Notes under the pieces: model-generated
What the model saw: only the letters and a program-made list of their open reading frames with translations
Database searches by the model: none
Told to the model about the DNA's origin: nothing
Made by a program: the position numbers and the translations under genes
In this document: positions 23,240-32,171 of the stretch, in pieces
How positions within the stretch are numbered: the stretch's first letter is position 1
How the letters are laid out: each line of letters starts with the position of its first letter
Source: Chloroflexota bacterium
Lineage (GTDB): Bacteria; Chloroflexota; Anaerolineae; Anaerolineales; UBA11579
Reading direction: 5' to 3'
DNA length: 64,000 nt
NCBI GenBank assembly: GCA_013112575.1
Contig: JABFGG010000001.1
Coordinates: 310,001-374,000 of the forward strand

Positions 23240-25017
23240 TGTATATCCTCGGCGTCTCCTGTTTCTATCACGACTCCGCTGCCGTGCTGCTGCACGACGG
23301 CCAGCTTGTTGCCGCGGCCGAAGAAGAGCGCTTCAGCCGTAAAAAGCATGACCACAATTTCCCCTCTAAAGCTATTCAATTCTGTTTAGAGCACGCCGGC
23401 ATCACTGCCGATGACCTCGACTACGTGGTGTTTTACGAAAAGCCGTTGGTCAAGTTCGAGCGCATTCTGATGACCACGCTGGAGTCCTTCCCGCGCTCCT
23501 GGCGCGTGTTTGGCGAAGCCATGATCGGCTGGTTCGATGAAAAGTTGTGGGTCAAGAGTTTGTTGGGCGAAGAGATCGGCATTTCAGAAGATAAGATCAT
23601 CTTCACCGAACATCATATGTCGCATGCCGCCTCGGCCTTTCTGGCCTCGCCCTATGATGAGGCTGCCATCCTGACGATAGACGGGGTGGGCGAGTGGACC
23701 ACTGCCGCTATGGGTTACGGCAAGGCTTCCTGGGAGGATGGCGGGCAGAATGAGATCGTGCTGACCCACGAACAGCGTTTCCCCCATTCGTTGGGTTTGC
23801 TCTATTCAGCTTTTACTGCTTTCCTCGGTTTCCGCGTCAATAACGGTGAATATAAAGTCATGGGCATGTCGCCCTATGGTGAGCCTAATCACATGGATAA
23901 GGTCGAGAAGCTTTTCAAGGTCTACGACGATGGCAGCTTCTGGATGGACATGGACTATTTCAGCTTCCATCATGCCGACCGCACCTTCAGCAACAAGTTC
24001 ATTAAGCTGTTTGGCGAGCCACGTGTGCACGAATCGGAGTTCTTTACGCCCAAGACCAATCCCGAAGTTGACCCCAACTCTGCTAAAGCCAAAGAGAACC
24101 AGTATTACGCGGACATCGCTGCCAGCATTCAGCGTGTGACCGAAGAAACCATCCTCAAGATGGCGCGTGCTGCGCACGAAAAGACCGGCTCCAGGCGTCT
24201 GTGCATTGCCGGTGGGGTGGGCCTTAACAGCAAGGCCAATGGGCGTTTGCTGGCCGAAGCCCCCTTCGACGAGATCTTCATCCAGCCCGCTGCCGGAGAC
24301 TCCGGTGGGGCCTTGGGTGCAGCCTTGTATGCTTATCACATCATCCTCAAACAACCGCGCAAGTGGGTGCAGGAGCACAATTTCTGGGGTGCAGAATATG
24401 GCAATGACGAAGTGTTGGCTGCTTTGCAGACCAGCGGCCTCAATTACGAAGAGTTTGGTGATGTGGAAAAGATCATTGGCCGCGCGGTGGATGATATCGT
24501 TGGTGGCAAGGTCATTAGTTGGTATCAGGGCCGCTTTGAGTGGGGCCCTCGTGCCCTGGGCAACCGCAGCATCATCGCCGACCCGCGCCGCGCCGAGATG
24601 AAAGACATTGTTAACACCAAGATCAAGTTCCGCGAACCCTTCCGCCCCTTTGCCCCCGTTATCCTGGAAGAAGAGGCTGCCCGTTACTTCCCCGACTATC
24701 CCCAACCGGAGAAGGTCTACCCCATGCGTTACATGCTTACTGTGGGTAAGTGGGATGAGACTTTGGGTGAACAGGTTCCGGCAGTCAACCACCTGGGCAC
24801 AGGTCGCATGCAAACCGTGCGTCAGGAATGGAACCCGCGCTATCACCGGCTGGTACAGCGCTTTGGCGAGGCTACCGGCGTGCCGGTATTAATGAACACT
24901 TCTTATAACTTACGAGGGGAGCCGATAGTGACCACTCCCCAGAATGCTATCAATACCTTTGTCAACAGCGGCATCGATACCCTGGTGATGGGCGATTACA
25001 TCGTGACCAAGAAGTAG
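23239..25017 (+). CDS. NodU/SxtI-type carbamoyltransferase
   Basis: A 592-residue enzyme of the NodU/CmcH family, which uses carbamoyl phosphate and ATP to carbamoylate hydroxyl groups of sugars, antibiotics or toxins. The N-terminal ASKHA/Kae1-like domain begins MYILGVSCFYHDSAAVLL and contains the metal-binding EHHMSHAASAF and the nucleotide-binding DGVGEWTT. GGVGLNSKANGRLL and AAGDSGGALGAALYA follow. The C-terminal YrdC-like half has RFEWGPRALGNRSIIADPR and FREPFRPFAPVIL. Length is typical for the family. As third gene of an SxtK-SxtJ-SxtI-like trio, its acceptor is probably a membrane-associated glycan or a secreted metabolite, which is inference. Confidence 0.94.
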   Translation: MYILGVSCFYHDSAAVLLHDGQLVAAAEEERFSRKKHDHNFPSKAIQFCLEHAGITADDLDYVVFYEKPLVKFERILMTTLESFPRSWRVFGEAMIGWFDEKLWVKSLLGEEIGISEDKIIFTEHHMSHAASAFLASPYDEAAILTIDGVGEWTTAAMGYGKASWEDGGQNEIVLTHEQRFPHSLGLLYSAFTAFLGFRVNNGEYKVMGMSPYGEPNHMDKVEKLFKVYDDGSFWMDMDYFSFHHADRTFSNKFIKLFGEPRVHESEFFTPKTNPEVDPNSAKAKENQYYADIAASIQRVTEETILKMARAAHEKTGSRRLCIAGGVGLNSKANGRLLAEAPFDEIFIQPAAGDSGGALGAALYAYHIILKQPRKWVQEHNFWGAEYGNDEVLAALQTSGLNYEEFGDVEKIIGRAVDDIVGGKVISWYQGRFEWGPRALGNRSIIADPRRAEMKDIVNTKIKFREPFRPFAPVILEEEAARYFPDYPQPEKVYPMRYMLTVGKWDETLGEQVPAVNHLGTGRMQTVRQEWNPRYHRLVQRFGEATGVPVLMNTSYNLRGEPIVTTPQNAINTFVNSGIDTLVMGDYIVTKK

Positions 25018-25043
25018 ATTGCAGAAATTCAAAATCCAAAAAT

Positions 25044-25075
25044 AAAAGAGGTCAGCTAAGTGCTGACCTCTTTTT
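25044..25075. terminator. Bidirectional terminator between carbamoyltransferase and giant SdrD B protein
   Basis: AAAAGAGGTCAGC-TAAGT-GCTGACCTCTTTT forms a 13-bp stem ending in T5 on the plus strand and TTTTATTTT on the minus strand. It serves both converging genes. Confidence 0.88.
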
Positions 25076-25095
25076 GTATTCTTGAGTGGTATCAC

Positions 25096-28000
25096 CTACT
25101 CGTCCGGCACATCCGGGCCGAAACTGACAAGCACGGCTTCCACAGCCACACGGTATTGGTAGGTGTCGGTATCTTCCTGGTAACCCTTACAGGTCAGCAG
25201 CGTCACCCGGTCAAAGGCATCGTCGTCCAGCACGGCCGTGTAGGTCGGCGAGACCACCTGGTTGTTGACCACTTCATAGGTGTACTTGCGGCCAAAGGCA
25301 TGGATGTAGAAGACATCACCAAAGCCCAGTTCTTCCAGGTGGGCGAAAGGCCCTTCATTGCCAAAGGCATCCGTCACGTGGGCCGTGATAGCCGTATTAC
25401 CGACCTGGGTGGGGTAGGAAGTTCCTTCCAGGTAACCGGCCGCATCATCCAGCCAGGTCACGTCCCAGCCCTCGCCTAAGCCGAAGGGCACACCTACGAT
25501 GGGCATCTCGATGTCCAGGGAGGGGATTTCCAGCCACAGGTCGCCCAGATCGGCGTATTCTTTTTCTTCAGGCTGTGCCGGTAACTCGGTTACCACGTCA
25601 GGAGCGAAACCTGTCTCAGGCAGGATCAGGTTGCCATCCTCGTCTAGATCAAAGAGCAGGCCCATGTCCCAGGTGAGGTCGGTCACACCGGCAGGAACGT
25701 TCAATACCACCGTGCAGTTGCATAGCGGATCGACATCACTGTCCAGATCCACCGGACCTGTATTGATGGCCGTGATCGGCACGCCGGGGGGCGGGTCGAA
25801 GACCACGAAGAAATTGGCCGCGGGATCGTTGGGCGTAAAGAGGTATCTTCCGGCGCTGTCTGTTGTTTGGGAGGCTACTAAAGTATCGACACCCGGATCG
25901 TAAATGAGATTTCCGTTGGTATCCCGGATAAGGCGCACCGGTATGTTCGGTACAGCTGGCTCACCGGGATCCTGGATACCGTCTTTGTTCACGTCGATCC
26001 AAACGAAATCGCCCACTTTGTTGGGGTCCAGGCCGGCATCGATAGTTGGGTTATGTTCACCCGGGGCCATACTGACAACGTGTGAGCGCCCCAAATTGGG
26101 ACCCACAGCCTGATCGGCATCAGAATCTACTGGATCATCCGGAGGTGGTGGGCCATTTACCCATTGTGGGCTGAAGATCGTGCCGATTGGCAGGGTCCAC
26201 TGAACCTGATACTGGACGCCGGGTGTAAGGTTATCGAAACGGTACCAGCCGGGCGCGCCGCCCACCGGGTTGTTGGTCGTCAGCATACTGGTCACAAAGG
26301 TTGTACAGGCGGGGGTGCCTGCGCCACAACCAGTGTAGAGTTCTGTGAGTACGCCGTTGATGCCCGGTTCCCCAACGTCCTGGATACCATCAGCGTTAAG
26401 ATCATCCCACACGAAATCGCCCAGCGAGGCAGGTGCAGTGGCAATCAGGCCTGCATCCCAGCGCAGGTCCTGGGTGTTGGCCGGTAAAGTGATAAGCGGT
26501 GTGACGCCGAAGGTGGGGCCGGCGACATCATTGGCATCCGAGTCGATCGCATCGTCAGCACCGACATTGTCCAGTACAAAATTGAAGCCTGCCGGTTCGG
26601 TGAATTGCACAAAGTAGTTGCCAGGAGCCAGATTGTCAAACAGGTAGTAGCCGGGATCTGCCGGGTTGGCGGCCAGGTTAGCTGTAACCTGGATACCCTG
26701 GCTGACATCATCGCCCGCGCCGCCATCGAAGGTGTTATCGCCGCCATCCAGCCATAGTTCTACGGTTACACCGTTGAGGCCAAATGAGGCCGCTTCATCC
26801 TGGATATTGTTGTTGGTATCGTCGACCCAGACGTAGTTGCCCAAAGAAGAGATAAGCGGAACCAGACCAGCATCCCAGGTCAGGTCATCCGCAGTGGCCG
26901 GGAAGTTAATGATGTCGGTCACGCCAAAGGTTAGGCCAGCCGTGGGGTCAGGATCGGAATCGATGCTGTCATCACCACCGATATTCTGTTGGGTAAAGGT
27001 GAAGCCCGCCGGGATGTTGGAGAACTGTACGAAGTAGTTGCCCGCATTGAGGTTGGGGAAGAAGTAGTAGCCCGGTGTAGCAGGATTGCCACCCAGGTCT
27101 GCAGTAACCGTGGTTCCCTGGCTGACGTCATCAGCACCACCACCCACACCGCCATCAAAGACGCCGTTGCCGCCATCCAGCCACAATTCTACTGTGACGC
27201 CATTAACACCTTCGGCAGGTGTTTCATTTTGAATACCATCGGCCGGGGTGGGGAAGGCAGTATCGAACCACACGAAGTCGCCCAGGCCAAAGCCATTACC
27301 GATCAGGCCTGCGTCCCAGGTGAGGTCTTGTGTATTATGCGGCAGCGTGATCACAGAGGTTACACCCGGATTCGTGCCGGCCAATACTTCGACATCCGAA
27401 TCAATGGTGTCATCGCCGCCTACATCCTGTGTTGTGAAATCAGTGTAGCCGGGCGGCAGGATGACTTCAACGAAGTAATTGGCCGGATACAGGTCGGTGA
27501 ACAGGTAATAGCCTGGGTTGCCGGGGCTGAGGTCGGCAGTGAGTTGTGTATCCAGCAGGGTATTCGTGCCATCATACACACCGGGTGCGGCTCCATCATC
27601 TGCATAGAGATTGACGGTTACACCATTTTGACCACTGGCTGCGCCGTCGTTCTGGAGGCCGTCACCATCATCAGCCCATACGTAGTTGCCCAATGAAGAA
27701 AGTACAACCAGGCCTGCGTCCCAGGTCAAGTCATCGGCGGTGGCCGGAAAGACGATCTGTGTTGTGACACCAAAGTCGGTGGCGGTGCTGTCTGGGTTAA
27801 CGTCAGAGTCGCTTGTGTCAGCACCCTGATCCTGTTGGGTGAAGCCGTAACCCGCAGGCAAGGTGGTGCTGTCAAACTGTACCCAATAGGTGGCCGCAGG
27901 CAGGTCTGTGAAAATGTAATAGCCAGGGTTACCGGGGCTGAGGTCAGCAGTGGTCGTTGTAGCGATTTGAGTATCATCGCCAACACCAGCATCAAAGGTG

Positions 28001-31000
28001 TTGTCTCCACCATCCTGCCACAGGATCACATCAACGCCGTTGACACCATTGGCGGCTGGCTCGTCTTGCTGGCCGTTGAAGTTGTCATCAATCCATACGT
28101 AATCACCCAGATCATAAGCCGGGATCAGACCGGCATCCCAGGTCAGATCGTCGGCTGTGGCCGGGAAGTTGATGATCGCCGTCACGCCAAAGTCGCTGGC
28201 CGCCTGGTTGGGGTTGACATCCGAATCGAAGGCGTCACCTCCAATGTCCTGCTGGGTGAAGGTGAAGTTAACCGGATTGGTGAACTGTACGAAGTAGTTG
28301 CCTGCGCTCAGGTTGGGGAAGAAGTAATATCCAGGAACGCCGGGGCTGAGGTCTGCAGTGACCGTGGTTCCTTGACTGACGTCATCAGCCCCGCCGCCCA
28401 CACCGCCATCAAAGACGCCATTACCGCCATCCAACCATAGTTCTACATCGACACCGTTGACGCCATTGGGAATACCATCATTCTGCAAGCCATCCCCCAG
28501 GGTGCCTGTAATGTCATACCAAACATAGTTGCCTAGACCGAAGCCGGTGCCTACCAGGCCCGCGTCCCAGGTCAGGTCGCTCTCGCCAGGGCTGAGGTTG
28601 ATGATTGCGGTTACACCGGTGGCTGTGTCGGGGTCCGAGTCGATGGTGTCATCGCCTCCCACGTCCTGGGTGGTGAAACCGGTGAACCCAGGCGGAATGC
28701 CGGAGAATTCCACGAAGTAATTGCCCGGATACAGGTCAGTGAAGAGGTAATAACCTGGGTTGCCGGGGCTCAGGTCGGCAGTGAGCTGCGAACCCAGGTT
28801 GGTATCCAATGCATTGTTAAAGATGTTATCACCATCGTCCAGCCAAAGGGTAACCGTGACACCATTGACACCGAAGGAAGCGGCCTCATCTTGTAAGCCG
28901 TTGGTGTTGTCGTCTTCCCAGACATAGTTGCCCAGTTCGGCCAATTGCACCAAACCGGCATCCCAGGTCAGGTCATCTGCCGTGGCCGGGAAGTTGAACT
29001 CCAAGGTGACCCCAAAATCGGTGGCAGTTGAGTCGGGATTAACATCCGAATCGATGGTGTCATCGCCGCCCACGTTTTGCTGCGTGAAGCCATAGCCCGC
29101 AGGCAGGGTCGTATCATCGAATTCAACGAAATAGTCACCTGCGGCCACGTTTGTGAAAAGATAGTAGCCTGGTGTGGCAGGATTGCCGCCCAGGTCTGCT
29201 GTGACGGTTGTATTGATCAGCGTGTCATCGCCTACACCACCATCAAAGGTATTGTCGCCACCATCCAGCCAAAGATTTACGGTTACGCCGTTGACTCCAT
29301 TGGCTGCGGGTTCGTTTTGCAGGCCATCGAAATTGTCATCGATCCAAACGAAGTCGCCCAGGTTGAAGCTCACGGCAGCGTTGAAGCCCGCGTCGTAGGT
29401 ATGGTTATTATCGCCGGGGCCGCCGGTATCGTCGCTGGGGTCAGAATTGCCCTTGCGGTTGTCCACGAAGATCACAGCGTAGTCTGTAGCTGCCACAGTT
29501 TGCAGAGTGGCGTCCGAGTCGATCGTGTCTTTGGCCCCTGCATTGGGTGTGGTCAGATTTAAGCCTGTGAGGGCTCCCTGAGTTGTGTCGATTACGACCA
29601 GGTAGTCAGTATATACAGTCAGGTTGGTGAAATAGTATTGGCCCTGGTTTGGTGCCGCTCCAGCTGTAACAGTGGTGGCGACAAAAGTATTTGTGCCATC
29701 GTAGACTCCGCTTGTTGCCCCGTCGTTCAGGTACAGGTCGACGGTAACGCCATTAATGCCGGGCTCTGCCCAGGTGCCTGCACCCGCAACAACGGTGCCA
29801 TCCTGGATGCCATCATTGTCAGCATCGACCCATATACGGTTCCCGATCTCTACGGGCGCGGCGGGACAGATCAGTTCCAAGTCACCCAGACCATTGGATT
29901 TACCAAAGGTCGTGGGGGTGCCGCCTGCATCCTGCCCAAAGACTTCATAGCCGCGCAAATATGTTCCGGCTTCATTGGTACCGCCGGTTGTTGTGTCGTC
30001 TTCAGTGTTGAACCAGATCACACCACCTGTGCGCACGTCCTGGAAAGGATCGAAAGCGGTGGTCACGATTTCGGTTGTGCCGGGCAGGTAAGTCAGGCCG
30101 CCCTGGGTCAGTTCGTGGTGGATACCGTTATCGGGATTGGAAGAAACTCCGGGCACGTTCTGGTCATACATGTCCTGCCAGAAGAATTCGGAGCCGCCGG
30201 GGCCCTGGTCGGTGCCCGTGCTGGTCTGACCAACGGAGGTTTCAGTGCCGCAATCGGCATCATCTTCCAGTGTCCACACTGTGGGGGTGGTGGGGTCATT
30301 GGCGCTCAAGCACAGCAGGTCGCCTGCCGTAACGCCTTCATAAAGGGTGGTATCTGCCGCGATGGGACTGTAATTCTGGTTACCCGTCTGGTCACCGGCG
30401 CGATCGCGCAAGCCCAGGATCATGTAGCCATTGTCCAGGAACTCTATATCCGTCAGCATGGGCTGAACCAGGTCAACGTGGTCGAAGGGTGTTGAGCCTT
30501 GGTTTAGTGCAACAGGGTCGGGATTAGTAGGCTGATAAAGATCGGTCCAGTCATCTGCCCACGGTTGCCAGTCTGCCGTGATACAGCGGTAGGTACAGGT
30601 CAGCCCGCCTTCCACGGAGGAATATGAACGTGGATAGGCAGAAGTATCCAGTTCGATCTGGTTACCGGCTGCCGCGCCGTTCAGGTCAACCTGGGTGAAG
30701 TTGCCGGTACCGCCACCAGGGGTGTGGGCGATGACATAGGCTTCCAAACTGGGGAAGGGAGCCGTCAGGTCGCCGGTCGAATCACAGACCACGCCGACGA
30801 AAACGCGGTCCTGGAATACTGAAACAGCCCAGGGACGTTCTTCGCCACTTGTACAGATAGTAGTGGGGATGGCATGCTCTGTGATATCAGCCGCCGTCGG
30901 GGGAACGGGGTTGCCCAAAGCATCAATATCGATGAAGATCTCGATCAGGGCCCGGTCGCTTTCGTTCGTGTTGACCAGCCACAATGTGCGGTCATCGGCC

Positions 31001-31971
31001 GAGATATCCATGTCGCCAAAGGAAATCTTGCCGACGGCGTCAAAAGCATCGTCCGTGCCACCCACGCCATTGAGGTCGCGTGTGGGGTTGTTTGAGTCAG
31101 AGTCTAGACAATCGGTACCCAGCAGTGTTCCGGTGTCCGTATAACAATGTGGGTCCGTGCCAGTATTGACGCCGCCCAGGCCGTTGAGGTCCACAAAGGG
31201 CACGGCTGTTCCGGCTACGGGGTCGATGGCATAAATGCCGCCGGTAGTGGGGATACCGGCCACGGCGCTGATGATGCCAAAGCCGCTGTGGCGCTTCATG
31301 ACTGCACTGGCGAACATAATGCCGGTCGTGCGCTGGTAGGCCAGGCCGTAGGTCGCCCCGATCTCGGAGTTGTCTGCTAAATAGGTGTTGGCCCCGCCGC
31401 CCGCGCCACTGGCCGTGTAGGGGAACATGACCATCACGTCGCCTGTAGCTGCGTCACCTGTACCGTGGGGATTACCGTTGATGTAACAGGGCGTCACGAT
31501 ATTGGGGTTGGCCGTGCAGTGCCGCGAGGGATCCATCAGGCCAAAATTGACGGTGGAACTGGGGGCTGCACTTTGCAGGAAAACGACAGAACTCTGGTTG
31601 TCTGTGCCTACCGGGCCGGAGAAGAGGTGGCTGGGGATATTGGTGAATTCAATGCGCGCGATCTGGGTGTCGTCCGTTTGAATCGAATAAGTGCCGTCAG
31701 CAGCGGAGGTGGCGCTGCCGCCCACGATCGGTGTATTGTCCGTGGAGAAGGCATCGATATCAATGCCGCCCACCCCCGGTTCATTGGTGTCAAAGGTACC
31801 GTCCGCGTCCAGGTCCAGAAAGACGGTGCCGTTAACGGTTTGGAGTGTTTGCTGGGGCGCGGCCAGCGTTTGCTGCAGCGGCAACAATATAAAAATTGCC
31901 AGCAACAATGCCAGGCGCGCAAAATAGCTCACTCTGTGAAGTTGATTTTGAGAAAACGAAAAAGAATGCAC
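25096..31971 (-). CDS. Giant secreted SdrD B-repeat protein with LPETG motif and fused C-terminal sortase domain
   Basis: A 2291-residue surface protein. It starts at GTG 31969-31971, 8 nt after GAGGTG. A signal peptide covers about 1-38 (LALLLAIFILLPLQQTLAAP). An SdrD B-type domain follows at about 45-140, then a region of about 560 residues that may be a propeller-like or beta-rich domain, then ten SdrD B-type domains of the pattern LGNYVWxDDNxNGxQDE...NGVTVxLW (about 725-2100). LPETG is at 2117-2121. There is no anchor helix after it. Instead the last ~150 residues are a sortase: the histidine of TAITAHVTDAFGNEGPF (2198), TLLTC (Cys 2261) and QYRVAVEAVL (Arg 2274) form the expected His-Cys-Arg set. 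The protein thus carries both substrate motif and transpeptidase. Adhesion or surface-layer assembly is the likely role. Confidence 0.9.
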   Translation of the reverse strand: MHSFSFSQNQLHRVSYFARLALLLAIFILLPLQQTLAAPQQTLQTVNGTVFLDLDADGTFDTNEPGVGGIDIDAFSTDNTPIVGGSATSAADGTYSIQTDDTQIARIEFTNIPSHLFSGPVGTDNQSSVVFLQSAAPSSTVNFGLMDPSRHCTANPNIVTPCYINGNPHGTGDAATGDVMVMFPYTASGAGGGANTYLADNSEIGATYGLAYQRTTGIMFASAVMKRHSGFGIISAVAGIPTTGGIYAIDPVAGTAVPFVDLNGLGGVNTGTDPHCYTDTGTLLGTDCLDSDSNNPTRDLNGVGGTDDAFDAVGKISFGDMDISADDRTLWLVNTNESDRALIEIFIDIDALGNPVPPTAADITEHAIPTTICTSGEERPWAVSVFQDRVFVGVVCDSTGDLTAPFPSLEAYVIAHTPGGGTGNFTQVDLNGAAAGNQIELDTSAYPRSYSSVEGGLTCTYRCITADWQPWADDWTDLYQPTNPDPVALNQGSTPFDHVDLVQPMLTDIEFLDNGYMILGLRDRAGDQTGNQNYSPIAADTTLYEGVTAGDLLCLSANDPTTPTVWTLEDDADCGTETSVGQTSTGTDQGPGGSEFFWQDMYDQNVPGVSSNPDNGIHHELTQGGLTYLPGTTEIVTTAFDPFQDVRTGGVIWFNTEDDTTTGGTNEAGTYLRGYEVFGQDAGGTPTTFGKSNGLGDLELICPAAPVEIGNRIWVDADNDGIQDGTVVAGAGTWAEPGINGVTVDLYLNDGATSGVYDGTNTFVATTVTAGAAPNQGQYYFTNLTVYTDYLVVIDTTQGALTGLNLTTPNAGAKDTIDSDATLQTVAATDYAVIFVDNRKGNSDPSDDTGGPGDNNHTYDAGFNAAVSFNLGDFVWIDDNFDGLQNEPAANGVNGVTVNLWLDGGDNTFDGGVGDDTLINTTVTADLGGNPATPGYYLFTNVAAGDYFVEFDDTTLPAGYGFTQQNVGGDDTIDSDVNPDSTATDFGVTLEFNFPATADDLTWDAGLVQLAELGNYVWEDDNTNGLQDEAASFGVNGVTVTLWLDDGDNIFNNALDTNLGSQLTADLSPGNPGYYLFTDLYPGNYFVEFSGIPPGFTGFTTQDVGGDDTIDSDPDTATGVTAIINLSPGESDLTWDAGLVGTGFGLGNYVWYDITGTLGDGLQNDGIPNGVNGVDVELWLDGGNGVFDGGVGGGADDVSQGTTVTADLSPGVPGYYFFPNLSAGNYFVQFTNPVNFTFTQQDIGGDAFDSDVNPNQAASDFGVTAIINFPATADDLTWDAGLIPAYDLGDYVWIDDNFNGQQDEPAANGVNGVDVILWQDGGDNTFDAGVGDDTQIATTTTADLSPGNPGYYIFTDLPAATYWVQFDSTTLPAGYGFTQQDQGADTSDSDVNPDSTATDFGVTTQIVFPATADDLTWDAGLVVLSSLGNYVWADDGDGLQNDGAASGQNGVTVNLYADDGAAPGVYDGTNTLLDTQLTADLSPGNPGYYLFTDLYPANYFVEVILPPGYTDFTTQDVGGDDTIDSDVEVLAGTNPGVTSVITLPHNTQDLTWDAGLIGNGFGLGDFVWFDTAFPTPADGIQNETPAEGVNGVTVELWLDGGNGVFDGGVGGGADDVSQGTTVTADLGGNPATPGYYFFPNLNAGNYFVQFSNIPAGFTFTQQNIGGDDSIDSDPDPTAGLTFGVTDIINFPATADDLTWDAGLVPLISSLGNYVWVDDTNNNIQDEAASFGLNGVTVELWLDGGDNTFDGGAGDDVSQGIQVTANLAANPADPGYYLFDNLAPGNYFVQFTEPAGFNFVLDNVGADDAIDSDANDVAGPTFGVTPLITLPANTQDLRWDAGLIATAPASLGDFVWDDLNADGIQDVGEPGINGVLTELYTGCGAGTPACTTFVTSMLTTNNPVGGAPGWYRFDNLTPGVQYQVQWTLPIGTIFSPQWVNGPPPPDDPVDSDADQAVGPNLGRSHVVSMAPGEHNPTIDAGLDPNKVGDFVWIDVNKDGIQDPGEPAVPNIPVRLIRDTNGNLIYDPGVDTLVASQTTDSAGRYLFTPNDPAANFFVVFDPPPGVPITAINTGPVDLDSDVDPLCNCTVVLNVPAGVTDLTWDMGLLFDLDEDGNLILPETGFAPDVVTELPAQPEEKEYADLGDLWLEIPSLDIEMPIVGVPFGLGEGWDVTWLDDAAGYLEGTSYPTQVGNTAITAHVTDAFGNEGPFAHLEELGFGDVFYIHAFGRKYTYEVVNNQVVSPTYTAVLDDDAFDRVTLLTCKGYQEDTDTYQYRVAVEAVLVSFGPDVPDE
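25609..25623 (-). other. LPETG sortase-recognition motif inside the giant protein
   Basis: The five codons encode Leu-Pro-Glu-Thr-Gly at residues 2117-2121, preceded by DLDEDGNLI and followed by an acidic linker (about 30 residues) into the sortase domain. In classical substrates a membrane helix and basic tail follow LPXTG, and neither is present here. Confidence 0.85.
25930..29860 (-). repeat. Ten SdrD B-type coding repeats
   Basis: Repeat starts, judged by the LG(N/D)(Y/F)VW motif, lie near 29845, 29370, 28945, 28550, 28125, 27705, 27295, 26860, 26430 and 26020 on the minus strand, spaced about 400-490 nt. DNA identity is locally high, for example between 27111-27220 and 28350-28460, so recombination or assembly collapse of repeats is possible. 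Confidence 0.85.
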
Positions 31972-32171
31972 GATACCATCACCTCATGGTAGGGTGTTGT
32001 TTAACACCAGAATTGGCGCGAATTTATTCAATTGGCAGGGTAATAGGCACCATTAATATTAATGAAAGGTAAACAGAGACTATTTTACACTGTCCACCAG
32101 ACCACCGCAAGCAAACCATGCTGTATAGACACAGTTTTTAATAGTACAAAAACGCTGACAATTGTAAAGAA

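Noticed and set aside
23806..24846. A 346-codon open frame opposite the carbamoyltransferase gene
   Set aside because: It lies wholly within a strongly supported gene on the other strand, matches no family and has the composition of an antisense shadow.
25930..29860. Regularly spaced repeats that could suggest a CRISPR array
   Set aside because: The period is 400-490 nt and the frame is open throughout; they encode protein domains.
29638..30495. A 285-codon open frame opposite the giant SdrD B gene
   Set aside because: A shadow of a low-complexity repeat-rich coding region; no start signal and no family match.
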